From: Haliscomenobacter sp.
Lineage (GTDB): Bacteria; Bacteroidota; Bacteroidia; Chitinophagales; Saprospiraceae
Direction: 5' to 3'
Assembly (NCBI GenBank): GCA_016713275.1
Contig: JADJPL010000028.1
Location: 186,001 to 250,000, forward strand
DNA length: 64,000 nucleotides
A program made the position numbers and the translations under genes. The notes beneath the pieces were generated by a model. The model made no database searches. It saw only the letters and a list, made by a program, of their open reading frames with translations, and was not told the DNA's origin. Positions 45,117 to 53,103 of the stretch are shown piece after piece (position 1 is the stretch's first letter; each line of letters begins with the position of its first letter).

Positions 45117-45263
45117 GCAACGCTCCTGCTCTGGAGGTTGCGCCCGGCTCTTGGGAATGGTTATTTTAATGGCTGAACGAAAAGGCGCTGACTAATCGAG
45201 GGCCCCCGTGCAACATGCAACGGGTTCGTCCAATAGATTGGACATGCCAGCGGTTAACATGGC
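45117..45263. other. Region with four consecutive hairpins (possible structured RNA)
   Basis: Hairpins: 45117-45141 (GCAACGCTCC with GGAGGTTGC, one bulge), 45204-45223 (CCCGT/ACGGG), 45227-45242 (GTCCAAT/ATTGGAC) and 45244-45263 (TGCCA/TGGCA). No open reading frame covers them. The remaining DNA of the 490-base gap from 44956 to 45445 shows nothing else I can name. It does not look like tmRNA, RNase P RNA or SRP RNA. Confidence 0.35.
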
Positions 45264-45419
45264 AGCGTCTAGTTTTAACTAATCAGTCTAAGGGAGGGGG
45301 GAAGTGCTCTCAAATGCATTGCAAAGTTGCGCGCTTTTATCTTCTTTGTCAAGGTAATCAGATAAAATTAATGTTACTTTTTTAAACGGATGGAAATGGC
45401 CAGGAAGCGGCACAAATGA

Positions 45420-45443
45420 AAAAGGCAGCGCATGCTGCCTTTT
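45420..45443 (-). terminator. Intrinsic terminator downstream of tRNA-Thr
   Basis: AAAGGCAGC (45421-45429), loop GCAT, GCTGCCTTT (45434-45442). Read on the minus strand the stem is followed by a T-rich run. It lies 3 bases beyond the CCA end of the tRNA, a natural position for 3'-end formation. Confidence 0.8.
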
Positions 45444-45445
45444 GA

Positions 45446-45521
<76 letters not shown>

Positions 45522-45622
45522 TGGTGCGTTTTATGGTGGGTGCAAAGGTAGGAAAAACTTCTTTTTTTCAAAAGAACCCGTTTTAGAAAAATTAGCCCTG
45601 CTGTTTGATAAACCTAACCTTA

Positions 45623-45702
45623 CCTCGCAACTTCGCAACCTCGCAACCTCGCAACCTCGCAACTTCGCAACCTCGCAACTTCGCAACTTCGCAACTTCGC
45701 AA
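45623..45702. repeat. Octamer array CCTCGCAA/CTTCGCAA x10 after ldcA
   Basis: Ten consecutive 8-base units in a mixture of CCTCGCAA and CTTCGCAA. The array ends 3 bases from the stop codon of the minus-strand LD-carboxypeptidase gene (45706-45708). Unlike the heptamer arrays it has only one arm. Confidence 0.95.
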
Positions 45703-45705
45703 CTT

Positions 45706-46752
45706 TTATCCCACCCCCGCTTCCAGCAGGGTAAGCGTAAAGCGATCGGTATCCAGTTCGGCTTGAATGCCCATAGGCAGGGTACACTGGTTGGCGATAT
45801 GCCCAAACGTGAGTCCGTATACAGCGGGGCGGCCCAGGTCGGAGAGGCGGTCGGCTACCGTTTCGGCAAGGGTAAGGGATTCGTCGCCGGGTTCGGGGAC
45901 GCAGCCTGCAAAAACCCCCAGCGCGAACGCCGCCGCCTGATCGAGGTTGGCGGATTGCCGGAGCTGGGTGAGCATGCGGTCGACGCGGTAGGGTTTTTCG
46001 TCGATATCTTCCATGAAAATCAGTTTCCCGGCGGCATTCAGCCCGAAGCCCGTGCCTGCCATAGCGGCCAGGAGGGATAGGTTGCCTCCGGAGAGCGGCC
46101 CTTTGACACGCCCGGGACGCAGAACCTGGGATTTGTAGAGGTCCGGATTTTTGACGTCTCCATGGTCGGAGAGCATTTGGATCACATGGGGCGCCGCGCC
46201 GTCCATAAGAACCGCTTTGACGTGCGAAGCCGTATAGGAGGTGAAATCGGAGCCCGCAACCGGGCCGTGAAAGGTAACGAGCCCGGTTTGCTGGTGAATG
46301 GCCAGGTGCAAGGCGGTAATGTCGCTGTAGCCGATGAGGGCTTTCGGGTTTTTGGCGATGAGCTCGTATTCGATGTCCGGGAGCAGGCGGGTGCATCCAT
46401 AGCCGCCCCTGGCGCACCATACAGCCCGGATGTCGGGATTGGCAAATGCGGTATGGAGGTCGTCGAGACGTTGCTGGTCTGTGCCGGCAATGTAGCCCCG
46501 CTTCGCGCGAATATGTTTCCCAAGGACAACTTCAAACCCCAGGTTTCGGATATTGGCGATCGCTTTCTCGAGGGTGCGGTCGGGAATAAAACTTCCGGGG
46601 GTGATCAGGCCCACCTTGTCGCCAGGTTTGAGGCGGGGAGGCTTGACGAGGGAAGGCGGCGCAGCGGGGTTGGGAAAAAAGGAACCTCCTTTTCCCAAAA
46701 CAGGCAAAAAAGCGCCCAGGCCCAGATGGCGGGTAAAGATCCGTCGATTCAT
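45706..46752 (-). CDS. LD-carboxypeptidase (peptidase S66, muramoyltetrapeptide carboxypeptidase)
   Basis: 348 residues from the ATG at 46752 (eight bases after the stop of the upstream gene). The N-terminus NRRIFTRHLGLGAFL resembles a Tat or Sec signal. The S66 catalytic residues are visible: Ser in ALIGYSDITALH near residue 141, Glu in IFMEDIDEKPYRVDRM near 245 and His in GLTFGHIANQC near 313. It removes the terminal D-Ala from tetrapeptides in peptidoglycan recycling. A predicted export signal is not usual for the cytoplasmic LdcA type. Likely co-transcribed with the preceding membrane-protein gene. Confidence 0.9.
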   Translation of the reverse strand: MNRRIFTRHLGLGAFLPVLGKGGSFFPNPAAPPSLVKPPRLKPGDKVGLITPGSFIPDRTLEKAIANIRNLGFEVVLGKHIRAKRGYIAGTDQQRLDDLHTAFANPDIRAVWCARGGYGCTRLLPDIEYELIAKNPKALIGYSDITALHLAIHQQTGLVTFHGPVAGSDFTSYTASHVKAVLMDGAAPHVIQMLSDHGDVKNPDLYKSQVLRPGRVKGPLSGGNLSLLAAMAGTGFGLNAAGKLIFMEDIDEKPYRVDRMLTQLRQSANLDQAAAFALGVFAGCVPEPGDESLTLAETVADRLSDLGRPAVYGLTFGHIANQCTLPMGIQAELDTDRFTLTLLEAGVG

Positions 46753-46760
46753 GGTATGGA

Positions 46761-47309
46761 TTAATTGAACTGGTCGGTCCAATCCCGGCGAAGGCTTTCC
46801 GGGCTCAGGCGGAACGAGTAGTCCCGGTCGGAGGTATAGCCAAAGGTCGCGTGCGGCAGGAGCCGGGCGAGAAACCGGGATACAGTGCGCAGATGATTGC
46901 CGGGCAACCGAACGCTCATCTCGGTGCCGTCGGCCATTTTAAAAAACATCGTCCCTGTCCGCATCAGCAAAATGCCAAAAGGCATGCGCTCTGTGACGAC
47001 CGAGTAGATCCATACGACCTGCCCGGGCTGGTTCTGGAGGATATTCAACAACCGATTGCTGCCTTTTCGAAGATTGGAAATCGTATATTGCAACAATTTG
47101 GTGGCAATAAGCGAAATCGACAGCCCCATGACCATGAGAACCATGTTGCTGTGGTAGCAATTATACACAATGTAGAGCCCAAGAAAAAACAATCCAAGGC
47201 TCGCCGCAAACTGCAGGCGCAGTTCCCGCCGGATCGCCCGCTGGAGCAGGCGCATCGCCGGATGCCGATAGAGTGGATTGCGTTTCAAAGGAAAATTGTT
47301 TTCAAACAA
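46761..47309 (-). CDS. Small membrane protein, unknown function
   Basis: 182 residues. Two adjacent hydrophobic helices (about 34-50 and 55-72: LGLFFLGLYIVYNCY, VLMVMGLSISLIATKLL) follow a basic N-terminus, then a soluble C-terminal domain (VVWIYSVVTERMPFGILLMR, ADGTEMSVRLPGNHLRTVSRFLARLLPHATFG). No family recognised. It sits 8 bases upstream of the LD-carboxypeptidase start on the same strand and is divergent from parE, whose promoter begins just beyond its start codon. Confidence 0.72.
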   Translation of the reverse strand: MFENNFPLKRNPLYRHPAMRLLQRAIRRELRLQFAASLGLFFLGLYIVYNCYHSNMVLMVMGLSISLIATKLLQYTISNLRKGSNRLLNILQNQPGQVVWIYSVVTERMPFGILLMRTGTMFFKMADGTEMSVRLPGNHLRTVSRFLARLLPHATFGYTSDRDYSFRLSPESLRRDWTDQFN

Positions 47310-47313
47310 TTTG

Positions 47314-47344
47314 TTGTGTAATGATAGCTATTTTTTTATCTTTG
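47314..47344 (+). promoter_or_regulatory. Promoter of parE, Bacteroidota type
   Basis: TTG at 47314-47316, a 20-base spacer and TATCTTTG at 47337-47344, an exact match to TAnnTTTG. The parE start is 79 bases downstream, which leaves an untranslated leader of about 70 bases. Confidence 0.65.
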
Positions 47345-47423
47345 GTGCAAAGGTATCGAACTTTTTCCCCCAATGCCCAATTTAATCCTATTTTAAGGAA
47401 AGTTTAAAACTTTTAAACGCCAT

Positions 47424-49331
47424 ATGTCGAAAGGGAATTATACCGAGGATAACATTCGTTCGCTCGATTGGAGAGAGCACATCCGCCTTCGCCCCGGGAT
47501 GTATATCGGGAAGCTTGGCGACGGCGCTTCCAGCGACGATGGGATATACGTGCTGATCAAAGAAGTCATCGACAATGCAGTCGACGAGTTTGTCATGGGC
47601 TATGGCCGCGAGATCCTTATTAAAATTGATGACGAAGGCGCCGAAATCCGGGATTTTGGCCGGGGAATTCCCCTCGGCAAAGTGATTGATTGCGTTTCCA
47701 GAATCAATACCGGGGGCAAATACGACTCCAAGGCCTTCAAGAAATCAGTCGGCCTCAACGGGGTCGGAACCAAAGCGGTCAACGCCTTGTCTTCCTACTT
47801 TCTGGTAAAAGCCATTCGCGACGGGGAGATGAAAGTGGCCGAGTTCAAACAGGGCGAACTGATCAAGGACCATAAGATCCAAAAGTCCGACGAACCCAAC
47901 GGCACGGTGGTGCGGTTCCGCCCCGACGATACGGTATTCCGCAATTTCCGCTTCCGGAAGGAACACCTGGAGGCCCAGCTTTGGAACTATGCCTTTCTGA
48001 ATGCAGGACTCAAACTCAACTATAACGGCATGGTCATCCAGTCCAAAAACGGACTGCTGGACCTTCTCGACCGCAGGACCCGCAACGAAGTCCTGCGGTA
48101 TCCGATCATTCACATGAAAGGGGAGGATGTGGAAATCGCTATGAGCCACGGCAACCACTACGGGGAACAATACTACTCCTTCGTCAACGGCCAGAACACC
48201 ACGCAGGGCGGAACCCATCTGAGCGCCTTCAAAGACGCCGTGGCGAAAACGGTACAGGAGTTCTACAAAAAACTCGACCGCAAAGACATCCTGGCTTCCA
48301 TCGTGGCTGCGGTTTCCATCCGGGTCGAAGAACCGGTGTTCGAATCCCAGACCAAAACCAAGCTGGGCTCCACCCACATGGCCCCGGAAGGGGAAAGCAT
48401 CCGCACGTTTCTCGGCAATTTCGTCAAAAAACACCTCGACAACTACCTTCATACCCACCCGGATGTCGCCAAGGCTCTGGAAAAACGAATTCTCCAATCG
48501 GAGCGCGAACGCAAAGAAATCGCCGATATCCAGAAACTTGCCAACCAGCGGGCCAAAAAAGCCAACCTCCACAACAAAAAACTCCGGGATTGCCGCTTGC
48601 ACTTCTGCGACCCGCCCCGGAAAACAGCCGAAGAACTCCGCCATGCCACCACCCTGTTTATCACCGAGGGGGATTCTGCCAGCGGCTCCATCACCAAATC
48701 GCGCGATGTGCAGACGCAGGCGGTGTTCAGCCTTCGGGGCAAGCCGCTCAACTGTTTCGGACTAACAAAAAAAGTGGTCTACGAAAACGAGGAATTCAAC
48801 CTCCTTCAGCACGCCCTGAACATCGAAGATGGGCTGGAGGACCTGCGCTACAACCACATCGTCATCGCCACGGATGCCGATGTCGATGGAATGCATATCC
48901 GCCTCCTGCTCCTCACCTTCTTCCTCCAGTTTTTTCCCGAACTGGTCCGGGCCGGCCACTTGTATATCCTGGATACCCCGCTCTTCCGCGTTCGGGATAA
49001 AAACCAAACCTTTTATTGTTATAGCGAAACGGAAAAGCAAGAGGCGATAAAAAAACTGCGGGGCAAACCGGAAATCACCCGGTTTAAAGGGCTTGGTGAA
49101 ATCTCCCCCAACGAATTTGGCCTGTTCATCGGGGAACAAATCCGTCTGGAACCCGTACTGATCAACGATAGCACCGACCTTGACGAAGTACTTGGGTACT
49201 ACATGGGCAAAAATACCCCTGAACGCCAGGACTTTATCATCGGCAATCTCCGGATCGAAAAGGATACCACCCGGGAGGAAGAACCGGTGAACGAACCGGC
49301 GGCGATGGAGGAAGCCGTTGAGGAGATGTAG
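47424..49331 (+). CDS. parE: DNA topoisomerase IV subunit B
   Basis: 635 residues. The GHKL ATPase domain has HIRLRPGMYIGKLGDG, EVIDNAVDEF, DFGRGIPLG and GLNGVGTKAVNAL; the transducer and Toprim domains follow with ITEGDSASGSITKSRD near residue 414 and IATDADVDGMHIRLLLLTF. EGDSASGS rather than EGDSAGGT, and the shorter C-terminus, distinguish it from the GyrB at 60240. It drives decatenation with ParC, whose gene is about 40 kb away and frameshifted. The TAG lies in a nonamer repeat that continues downstream. Confidence 0.95.
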   Translation: MSKGNYTEDNIRSLDWREHIRLRPGMYIGKLGDGASSDDGIYVLIKEVIDNAVDEFVMGYGREILIKIDDEGAEIRDFGRGIPLGKVIDCVSRINTGGKYDSKAFKKSVGLNGVGTKAVNALSSYFLVKAIRDGEMKVAEFKQGELIKDHKIQKSDEPNGTVVRFRPDDTVFRNFRFRKEHLEAQLWNYAFLNAGLKLNYNGMVIQSKNGLLDLLDRRTRNEVLRYPIIHMKGEDVEIAMSHGNHYGEQYYSFVNGQNTTQGGTHLSAFKDAVAKTVQEFYKKLDRKDILASIVAAVSIRVEEPVFESQTKTKLGSTHMAPEGESIRTFLGNFVKKHLDNYLHTHPDVAKALEKRILQSERERKEIADIQKLANQRAKKANLHNKKLRDCRLHFCDPPRKTAEELRHATTLFITEGDSASGSITKSRDVQTQAVFSLRGKPLNCFGLTKKVVYENEEFNLLQHALNIEDGLEDLRYNHIVIATDADVDGMHIRLLLLTFFLQFFPELVRAGHLYILDTPLFRVRDKNQTFYCYSETEKQEAIKKLRGKPEITRFKGLGEISPNEFGLFIGEQIRLEPVLINDSTDLDEVLGYYMGKNTPERQDFIIGNLRIEKDTTREEEPVNEPAAMEEAVEEM

Positions 49332-49388
49332 AGGATGTTGAGGATGTAAAGGATTAATCTACATCCTCTACATCCTTTACCTCCTCTC
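49319..49388. repeat. Nonamer GAGGATGTA repeats forming a hairpin at the parE end
   Basis: Units GAGGATGTA, GAGGATGTT and GAGGATGTA, starting inside the last parE codons, are followed after AAGGATTAAT by the complementary CTACATCCTCTACATCC. The two arms make a strong stem. The parE stop codon (49329-49331) is inside the first unit. Confidence 0.85.
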
Positions 49389-49431
49389 CCTCGCTCTCCT
49401 GCCTTTTTGTCCCTTTCGGGCATTTTTTTCG

Positions 49432-49449
49432 GCGGCAGGCCGCTTTTTT
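49432..49449 (+). terminator. Possible short intrinsic terminator between parE and lon
   Basis: GCGG (49432-49435), loop CAGG, CCGC (49440-49443), then TTTTTT (49444-49449). The stem is only 4-5 bp, so it is weak, but the T-run is in the right place. Confidence 0.35.
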
Positions 49450-49620
49450 GTCAGGCGTTTTTTCGTGGCACGGAACTTGCCTGATCTAATGGACGCGGTT
49501 TCTCAGGAATGAATGACACGCTGTCAGAGGGTTTTCTCGTTTCGTATTTCAGGAGATGCTTTTTTAGAGGAACCGATTTACCTGCATCCGCCTGGCCATT
49601 GCAAACTGATCAATATCATT

Positions 49621-52020
49621 ATGTTCGAAGAATATTTTTCCAACCGGGAATTTGAGGAGGAAGGGGATTTTTTGCCAATGCTTTCTATGGACGGGGAGGA
49701 GGATTTTAAGCTTCAGAAACCATACCCCGACATGCTGCCTATCCTGGCGTTAAAGAATACGGTGCTGTTTCCCGGGATCGTCATTCCGATTACGGTAGGC
49801 AGGGATAAGTCTATCCGGGCGATCCAAAAAGCGTACGAAACGACCCGCCTGATCGGGGTTCTTTCGCAACGCGATCTGGAAGTGGAAAACCCGGGCGCTG
49901 AAGACCTGTACGCGGTAGGGTGCGTCGCCAAAGTATTGAAGTTGCTGCGCATGCCGGATGGGACCACTACCGCTATTTTGCGGGGCCAAAGCCGGTTTCG
50001 GCTAGGCGATCTGGTCCAGGACCTTCCCTACATGCAGGGCAAGGTGTATATCCTGGAGCATACTGCTCCCAAGGATCAGCTGGAATTCGAAGCCTTGATC
50101 TCCACGATTCTCGACCTTGCCAAGAAGATCGTGGAACTGTCGCCCAACATCCCGTCGGAAGCGATTGCCATGTTGCGCAGCATCAACGAGCCGGATTTTC
50201 TGCTCAATTTCATCGCCTCCAACCTGGCGGTCAAAATTGAGATGAAACAGTTTGTTCTGGAAATCGACGACCTCAGAGAAAAAGCCCATTTCATTCTCCG
50301 GGAGATGAATACCCAGCTTCAATTGCTGGAACTCAAGGATCAGATTGAAATGAAGGTCAGGGGCGACCTCGAAAAACAGCAGCGGGATTACTTCCTGAAC
50401 CAGCAGCTGAAAACGATCCAGGAAGAACTCGGCCATAACCCGCAAGAGGAAGAGGCCGAATCGCTGGTGGCGCGCGCCGCGAAGAAAAAATGGCCCGATA
50501 ACGCCCGCGATCATTTCCAGCGCGAGCTTGGGCGCCTTCGCCGAATGAATCCCCAGGTTGCCGAGTACTCTATGCAGATGAGTTACCTCGAACTCATGCT
50601 CGACCTCCCCTGGAAAGAGTATACACAGGATAAGTTCAATCTTAAAAAAGTGCGCCGGGTGCTCGATCAGGACCACTTCGGTCTGGAAAAAGTAAAGGAC
50701 CGGATTCTGGAGCATCTGGCGGTGCTGCATTTGAAAGGGGACATGAAAGCCCCCATCCTCTGCCTGGTGGGTCCTCCCGGGGTCGGAAAAACGTCGCTGG
50801 GGCGCTCGATCGCCCGAGCGCTCGGACGGAAGTTCGTGCGCATGTCGCTGGGCGGGCTCCACGATGAGAGCGAGATCCGCGGGCATCGCAAAACCTATAT
50901 CGGCGCGCTTCCCGGGCGTATCCTGCAATCGCTCAAACGCGGCGGCTCGGGCAACCCGGTCTTCGTACTGGACGAAATTGATAAAGTAGGCCGCGACTTT
51001 CGGGGAGATCCCTCCTCTGCCCTGCTCGAAGTGCTGGACCCCGAGCAGAATACTACGTTTTACGATAACTACCTCGAGTTGGAATACGATTTGTCTAAAG
51101 TGCTGTTCATTGCCACCGCCAACTCGTTGTCTACCATCCAGCCTGCATTGCTCGACCGGATGGAGATCATCGAGATCAGCGGATATTCTTTGGAGGAAAA
51201 AATCGAGATCGCCAAGCGCCATCTGGTAAGCGAGCAGTTGGAAGAACACGGACTGAAACCCGAACACGCCAAATTCAGCTCGAAAGTGCTGAAAAAACTG
51301 ATCCAGGATTATACCCGGGAATCGGGGGTGCGCGCCCTCAGCCGCCAAATTGGGGCTGTCATGCGCCGTATTGCCCGCGATGTGGCCATGGAAGAACCTT
51401 TCGATCCCAATCTGCAACCCGGCGATCTGGAAAAAATCCTGGGCCCGGCAGTGTTCCCGTTTGAGATCTACCAGGAGGCTCAAGCACCTGGTGTAGCGGT
51501 CGGATTGGCCTGGACCAACGTGGGCGGAGAAATCCTGTTCGTCGAATCCAGCCTCAGCAAAGGATCGGGCCGCATGACCCTCACCGGCAACCTCGGCGAA
51601 GTGATGAAGGAGTCGGCCTCAACCGCCCTGAGTTATATCAAAGCCCATTGCGAGGAGTTGGGTATCGATCAGGAAAAAGTCGAAAAAAGCGATATTCATA
51701 TCCATATCCCCGAGGGCGCTATCCCAAAGGACGGCCCCTCTGCGGGAGTTACCATGCTCACCGCGCTCACTTCGTTGTTCACCGGTAAACCGGTAAAACC
51801 GTATATCGCCATGACCGGCGAGATCACCCTCCGGGGCAAAGTGCTTCCGGTGGGTGGGATCAAGGAGAAAATCCTCGCCGCCAAACGCGCCGGCATGAAG
51901 GAGATTATCCTCAGTAAATTCAACCGGAAACACGTAGAAGAAATCAATCCGGGCTACCTCGGCAACCTCCGTTTCCACTACGTGGACACCATGAAGGAGG
52001 TGATTCAACACGCGGTTTAG
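49621..52020 (+). CDS. lon: ATP-dependent Lon protease
   Basis: 799 residues from the ATG at 49621; an upstream 36-codon extension has no family match. N-terminal substrate domain (LPILALKNTVLFPGIVIPI), a long coiled coil, then the AAA+ module with Walker A GPPGVGKTSLG near residue 383 and Walker B VFVLDEIDKV. The protease domain has catalytic Ser in PKDGPSAGVTM near 706 and Lys in GGIKEKILAAKRAG near 748. It degrades damaged and regulatory proteins in the cytoplasm. Its stop is followed by a TAGACGG-type array. Confidence 0.97.
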   Translation: MFEEYFSNREFEEEGDFLPMLSMDGEEDFKLQKPYPDMLPILALKNTVLFPGIVIPITVGRDKSIRAIQKAYETTRLIGVLSQRDLEVENPGAEDLYAVGCVAKVLKLLRMPDGTTTAILRGQSRFRLGDLVQDLPYMQGKVYILEHTAPKDQLEFEALISTILDLAKKIVELSPNIPSEAIAMLRSINEPDFLLNFIASNLAVKIEMKQFVLEIDDLREKAHFILREMNTQLQLLELKDQIEMKVRGDLEKQQRDYFLNQQLKTIQEELGHNPQEEEAESLVARAAKKKWPDNARDHFQRELGRLRRMNPQVAEYSMQMSYLELMLDLPWKEYTQDKFNLKKVRRVLDQDHFGLEKVKDRILEHLAVLHLKGDMKAPILCLVGPPGVGKTSLGRSIARALGRKFVRMSLGGLHDESEIRGHRKTYIGALPGRILQSLKRGGSGNPVFVLDEIDKVGRDFRGDPSSALLEVLDPEQNTTFYDNYLELEYDLSKVLFIATANSLSTIQPALLDRMEIIEISGYSLEEKIEIAKRHLVSEQLEEHGLKPEHAKFSSKVLKKLIQDYTRESGVRALSRQIGAVMRRIARDVAMEEPFDPNLQPGDLEKILGPAVFPFEIYQEAQAPGVAVGLAWTNVGGEILFVESSLSKGSGRMTLTGNLGEVMKESASTALSYIKAHCEELGIDQEKVEKSDIHIHIPEGAIPKDGPSAGVTMLTALTSLFTGKPVKPYIAMTGEITLRGKVLPVGGIKEKILAAKRAGMKEIILSKFNRKHVEEINPGYLGNLRFHYVDTMKEVIQHAV

Positions 52021-52031
52021 ACCAGGAACGG

Positions 52032-52266
52032 TAGACGGTGGACGGTAGACGGTGGACGGTGGACGGTGGACGGTGGACGGTGCAAAAAGACCTTTACCGA
52101 CTGGACCAAACAAAAAAACTGTCTTAATTTAGCAAATTAAGGCCAATCAATTTGTTAAATTAATCCGATTGTCTTTTTGAATAGCTCCTCCCCGTCCCTC
52201 GTCTACCGTCCCTCGTCCCCCGTCTACCGTCCCCCGTCTACCGTACCGTCTACCGTCTACCGTCTA
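52032..52266. repeat. Facing T[AG]GACGG heptamer arrays between convergent lon and GIN-domain genes
   Basis: Left arm 52032-52080: seven units TAGACGG/TGGACGG. Right arm 52192-52266: ten units of CCGTCTA/CCGTCCC/TCGTCCC type plus one 5-base stub at 52241-52245. The stop of the minus-strand gene (52264-52266) is in the last unit, and the lon stop TAGACC is a degraded unit. The 111-base core holds a perfect hairpin (CTTAATTT 52123-52130, AAATTAAG 52134-52141). Same heptamer as at 8081. Confidence 0.93.
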
Positions 52267-52947
52267 AATCCTGCCTTGCCGGACTTCCCCTCCGAGGATG
52301 CTCTTGACGTATTTGGTTTGGGGATCGCCATGATAAATGATCTCGCCGCCAGTGTTGGCGGAAACTTCCAGGTGCTCGGTGGCGTGGACTTCGGCCCGGC
52401 CACCCGTGTTCGCCCGGACATAGACGCGTTTGGAGGTCAGCCCCGCCCCGAAAAACTGGCCTCCGGTGGCTGCGGTGCAGTCGAGATTCTCCGAGGCGCC
52501 ATCGAGATAAAGCTGGCCGCCCTCCATTGCACTGGCTTCCAATGCGTTGGCTTTTACTTTGAGCCGGAGTTGGGCGCCGCTTCCAGCCCTGGCTTCCAAT
52601 TGATCTCCCTGTAGTTCGGTGTCGCAACTCACCGACGAGCCGGCATTGGCCCGGATTTCGCGCAGCTTGGTATAGGTGACGTAGGCTTTGATCACCTCGT
52701 TTTTGTACAAAAAGCTGTTCAGCGAAATCAGCCGCAACGTCCCCTGGCTCACTTTGACGGTGATCTCGTCCTGGGGAATTCCGTCGATGTAGAGCACTAC
52801 TTTCTCTTTTTCCCCGGGTTCGAGTATGACCTGGATATTGCCTGAAACCAGAAGAGCGTCGAATGTTTCCACCTGGAATTCTTTCTGACTCCACAAAGGA
52901 TGTACGAAGAAACCCAGGACCGCAGCGATTAAGATGACCTTTTTCAT
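52264..52947 (-). CDS. Secreted GIN-domain (DUF2807) protein
   Basis: 227 residues with a signal peptide (ILIAAVLGFFVHPLWS). The remaining sequence is a right-handed beta-helix-like repeat of short strands (FQVETFDALLVSGNIQVILEPGEK, LREIRANAGSSVSCDTEL, EARAGSGAQLRLKV, VYVRANTGGRAEVHAT), which is the DUF2807/GIN-domain pattern, found in Bacteroidota as putative adhesin-like cell-surface proteins. Function is unknown. It is convergent with lon, and its stop codon falls in a heptamer array. Confidence 0.87.
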   Translation of the reverse strand: MKKVILIAAVLGFFVHPLWSQKEFQVETFDALLVSGNIQVILEPGEKEKVVLYIDGIPQDEITVKVSQGTLRLISLNSFLYKNEVIKAYVTYTKLREIRANAGSSVSCDTELQGDQLEARAGSGAQLRLKVKANALEASAMEGGQLYLDGASENLDCTAATGGQFFGAGLTSKRVYVRANTGGRAEVHATEHLEVSANTGGEIIYHGDPQTKYVKSILGGEVRQGRI

Positions 52948-53103
52948 GAATGCATTTTTGAAAAAGATGCTTTTCCTGGCAGGTTGCCCCTATCCGGTTT
53001 CAAAAAATAAGCGTTTTGTTCTGCCTGGCGTTGGTTTTTTTGCGAATTTTGCGCACCGGAGTCTATCCGGCTGTATCCGGCATTTTGCCCAAAACCCAAA
53101 CTT

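Noticed and set aside
45117..45263. tmRNA or RNase P RNA
   Set aside because: No tRNA-like ends, tag reading frame or conserved RNase P core were found.
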